NCBI GenBank assembly: GCA_028456385.1
Contig: JALNQF010000002.1
Coordinates: 558,001 to 622,000, forward strand
From: Ophiosphaerella korrae
Taxonomy: Eukaryota > Ascomycota > Dothideomycetes > Pleosporales > Phaeosphaeriaceae
Reading direction: 5' to 3'
Length of the DNA stretch: 64,000 nt
The position numbers were made by a program, and so were the translations under genes. Positions 61,656 through 64,000 of this stretch are shown here, in pieces. The notes below the pieces were generated by a model, which was given only the letters and a program-made list of their open reading frames with translations, was not told where the DNA came from and ran no database searches. Position 1 is the first letter of the stretch, and every line of letters starts with the position of its first letter.

Positions 61656-63777
61656 ATGAAATCGTTCAAATTCGTGTTAGCCCTGGCGATTATTGCTCAT
61701 ACTGGTAAGTAAGACTACGGATGGTTCCAATTTCTAGCTGACTTTTGTACCAGCTTCAGCCCAGACAACCCAACGGTATTGTGATTCTGTAACTTCAATC
61801 TGCTATTCCGGATGGACTGGCACCAATGGGGTCACGTTTGGCATTGCTCTGCCTAAGACAAAGACAGCGCCGTTTGACACGGTGTTACAGATGATTTCTC
61901 CAAAGAAACACGGGTGGGTCGGGTTTTCCTGGGGAGGTACCATGCCTTACGTACCCCTCACCCTTGGGTGGGTAAACAAGGAATCCAACACTACAATATA
62001 TTCCTCAAGAATGGCGTTGTAAGTAGGATTATAAAATTTGAAGGTGACTCACTTATGGTACATTAGCGGCCTAAGCTTACCACAGCCGTTCATTGGAACC
62101 GAATACTCGTACATCAGAGGCACAGGATACAATGAGACGCATTGGACACTCAATGTACGATGCAAAGGATGCTCAAGCTGGAAAAACGTCGACGGAGACG
62201 TGGTATCGATAGATCCCTCAGCCGTAGCCCAGAAATTTGCGTACGGAGTGTCACTACGAGCTCCTGCCCAACCAGCGAGCAACACCTCGACGTTCAACGT
62301 TCACACATCATTTGGCAACTACAAGATCGATCTTAAACAGGGCCAGAATGAAGAATTTGATAAATTAGTGGCAGCAAATCTGGTGCAGGATACTCCACCC
62401 ATGACAAGCTCGTCTCCCTTGCCCGGCACCTCCATCAGTGTACGACCAACAACTCTCAGCACTAGTGTCACGCAATCGGCCTCGCCACAACCAGTACAGT
62501 CGGGCGTGCCTTTAGCATGTGCTGGAGCCTCAGCTCTTGCTTTCCCAATAAACACAGCAAAGGGCTGGAAAGCGACAAAGGTTGCAGGAGGATTAATACA
62601 ACCTCGGGGTCTTGTTTTTGACACTGCTGGCAACTTACTCATGATACAAAACGGACTGGGAATTACTGTTCACAAAATAGGCCCAACTGGTTGCTTTGGG
62701 GCTTCTAAGACACTAATCGCCCAGCAGAATCTCAACCACGGCATTGCACTTAGCCTGGATGGCAAGACTCTTTTTGCCAGCTCGGCGACTTCGGTTTTTG
62801 CTTGGAACTATAACGTTGCAACAACGAGTATATCTGGGAATTCAACAACAATAGTTACCGGTATGGATAGTCGAGGTCATGTAACAAGAACGCTCATTGT
62901 TCCACCAAAGCATCCGAATCTGCTCCTTGTCTCGCATGGTTCCAATGACAACTTCGATTACGGATCTGCTGACATCAAGATTGGACGCTCTTGCGTTAAA
63001 GTATTTGATATCACAAAGGTGCAAGCCAATGGCTACGATTATGCAACTGGAGGGTATCAAATGGGGTATGGGTTGCGTAACGAAGTCGGCCTTGCCTTTG
63101 ATGGCGACGGCATGTAAGTCGTACCGTCCAAAGCACAAATTACTTGTAACTAAAAATTCCATAGGCTCTGGGGCGTTGAAAATTCGTCCGACGAATTGCA
63201 TCGCACGATTGGCGGCATATCGGTCGACATTCACATGGACAACCCGGCGGACGAAATCAACTACCTCGGCGACCCCTCAAAGGAAAACAAAAACTGGTTC
63301 GGCTACCCTACATGCTACACTGTCGCTAAACCTGAAGGCATTACTGATCGCAAGTTTGCTATTGGAGATCAATTCGTCCTGGAGCCGAATGCTACATTCA
63401 CCGATGATACATGTAGAACGAAGAGTGTACCGGCGAGACTCGCTCTGCCCGCCCACTCGGCACCACTAGATGCTGCCTTCAACAGGAACTTTACAAACAT
63501 GTACGTCACCTTCCATGGGTCGTGGAATCGTGAGCCTTCGACTGGATACAAAGTCGTCGAGGTTCCATTTGTCAAAGGACCAAATGGGTATGGGCCAAAA
63601 GCTCGATTGAACAGCACGTCAGCTTTGACAGACATCTTCTGGAACCCAGACGTAGAGCATTGTTCGACGACACAGTGTTTCCGGCCCGTTTCGATTGCAC
63701 AGGACAGGTTTGGGAGGATGTACATCACTAGTGATAGCGGGGCGGAGGGGGAGCTCATTGTCCTAGGTCGAGAATAG
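61656..63777 (+). CDS. secreted AA8 cytochrome - AA12 PQQ-type dehydrogenase fusion
   Basis: Four exons: 61656-61704, 61754-62018, 62067-63113, 63165-63777 (657 aa). A signal peptide (MKSFKFVLALAIIAHTASA) is followed by an AA8/CDH-type b-cytochrome of about 190 residues. The probable haem ligands are Met80 (GWGGTM-like context SWGGTMPY) and His184 (FNVHTSFGNY), and HWTLNVRCKGCSSW is the conserved disulfide segment. A Ser/Thr/Pro linker (about 217-250) leads to a six-bladed sorbosone-dehydrogenase-like propeller of AA12 type, from GLIQPRGLVFD through VTRTLIVPPKHPNLLLVSHGS and GLRNEVGLAFD to YVTFHGSWNREPSTGYKVV. AA12 enzymes oxidise sugars with PQQ, and the attached cytochrome passes electrons to acceptors such as LPMOs. 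No CBM1 follows, unlike the Coprinopsis enzyme. Domain order is read from sequence; activity is inferred. Confidence 0.92.
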
Positions 63778-64000
63778 CTTTGGGCTGGAGACTGCTGATT
63801 TTGATTGGCAACGATGATATTTTTGGTGCGGTACGTTTTCGGACATGCCATAGAATAAAGTTTGCTTTACAAATATTTATTTTAGCACCTTTCCTCGGCA
63901 GCAACTGCGTGGTAGAGTTCGCCTTTATGGATTGACTCTCCTGACAACAAGTGTGCATTTGATTTCTTCGCATTCACAAGCTCCTGAAACCCAGCAACCC

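Overview
The window is nuclear DNA of a filamentous ascomycete, most likely a dothideomycete (Pleosporales-like). The genes have short GT-AG introns of about 45-75 nt. They include fungal-restricted families: a HET-domain protein, two DUF7918 proteins, a giant DUF6606/DUF3638/DUF3645 protein, an AA9 monooxygenase, an AA8-AA12 dehydrogenase and an Rpn4-type C2H2 factor. I rebuilt the exon chains by hand from reading frame and splice signals. For every complete gene model reported here the summed exon length is a multiple of three and the model ends in a stop.

Layout. 1-9.6 kb: 3' part of an ABC1/ADCK kinase-like gene, the NEDD4/Rsp5 E3 ubiquitin ligase, an internally deleted membrane-protein relic, and a mitochondrial carrier. 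9.6-16.3 kb: a gene-poor, repeat-bearing stretch with a foldback element inserted in a BTB/POZ relic, microsatellites, a 15-G tract and small hairpins. 16.3-18.5 kb: the Rpn4-like factor, followed by about 3.5 kb without a supportable gene. 22-35 kb: a dense housekeeping block with a NOP15-like RRM protein (whose first intron appears to be GC-AG), a divergently arranged SMN homologue, a secreted cupredoxin, a HET protein, a SERF/4F5 protein with a 15-nt exon, Sec23 and a cupin. 35-47 kb: an AA9 LPMO, a tandem pair of DUF7918 genes, a transposon graveyard (28-bp perfect palindrome and three LTR-like copies, one inverted), a secreted M28 aminopeptidase, a TMEM14 protein and an EamA/SLC35-type transporter. 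47.1-56.8 kb: one 3,124-residue gene in five exons. 56.8-59.3 kb: relic-like non-coding DNA. 59.3-64 kb: an enoyl-CoA hydratase/isomerase and a secreted AA8-AA12 enzyme.

How the parts relate. Ubiquitin-proteasome functions (Rsp5, Rpn4), secretion (Sec23), ribosome biogenesis (NOP15) and snRNP assembly (SMN) are housekeeping genes with no operon logic; the NOP15/SMN pair shares a 243-bp divergent promoter. AA9, AA8-AA12, the M28 peptidase and the cupredoxin are secreted proteins typical of a plant-associated or saprotrophic lifestyle. The AA8 cytochrome could donate electrons to LPMOs such as the AA9 enzyme, but that link is inference.

The best candidate for under-described biology is the giant protein. 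It has a P-loop (GGGKSS), a DESDE acidic motif, and a TRGTD plus Q-G-C-M-R-M-R-K-L-G pair arranged like SF2/SecA motifs I, II, V and VI, which suggests a nucleic-acid or polypeptide translocase rather than the peptidase name such proteins sometimes carry.
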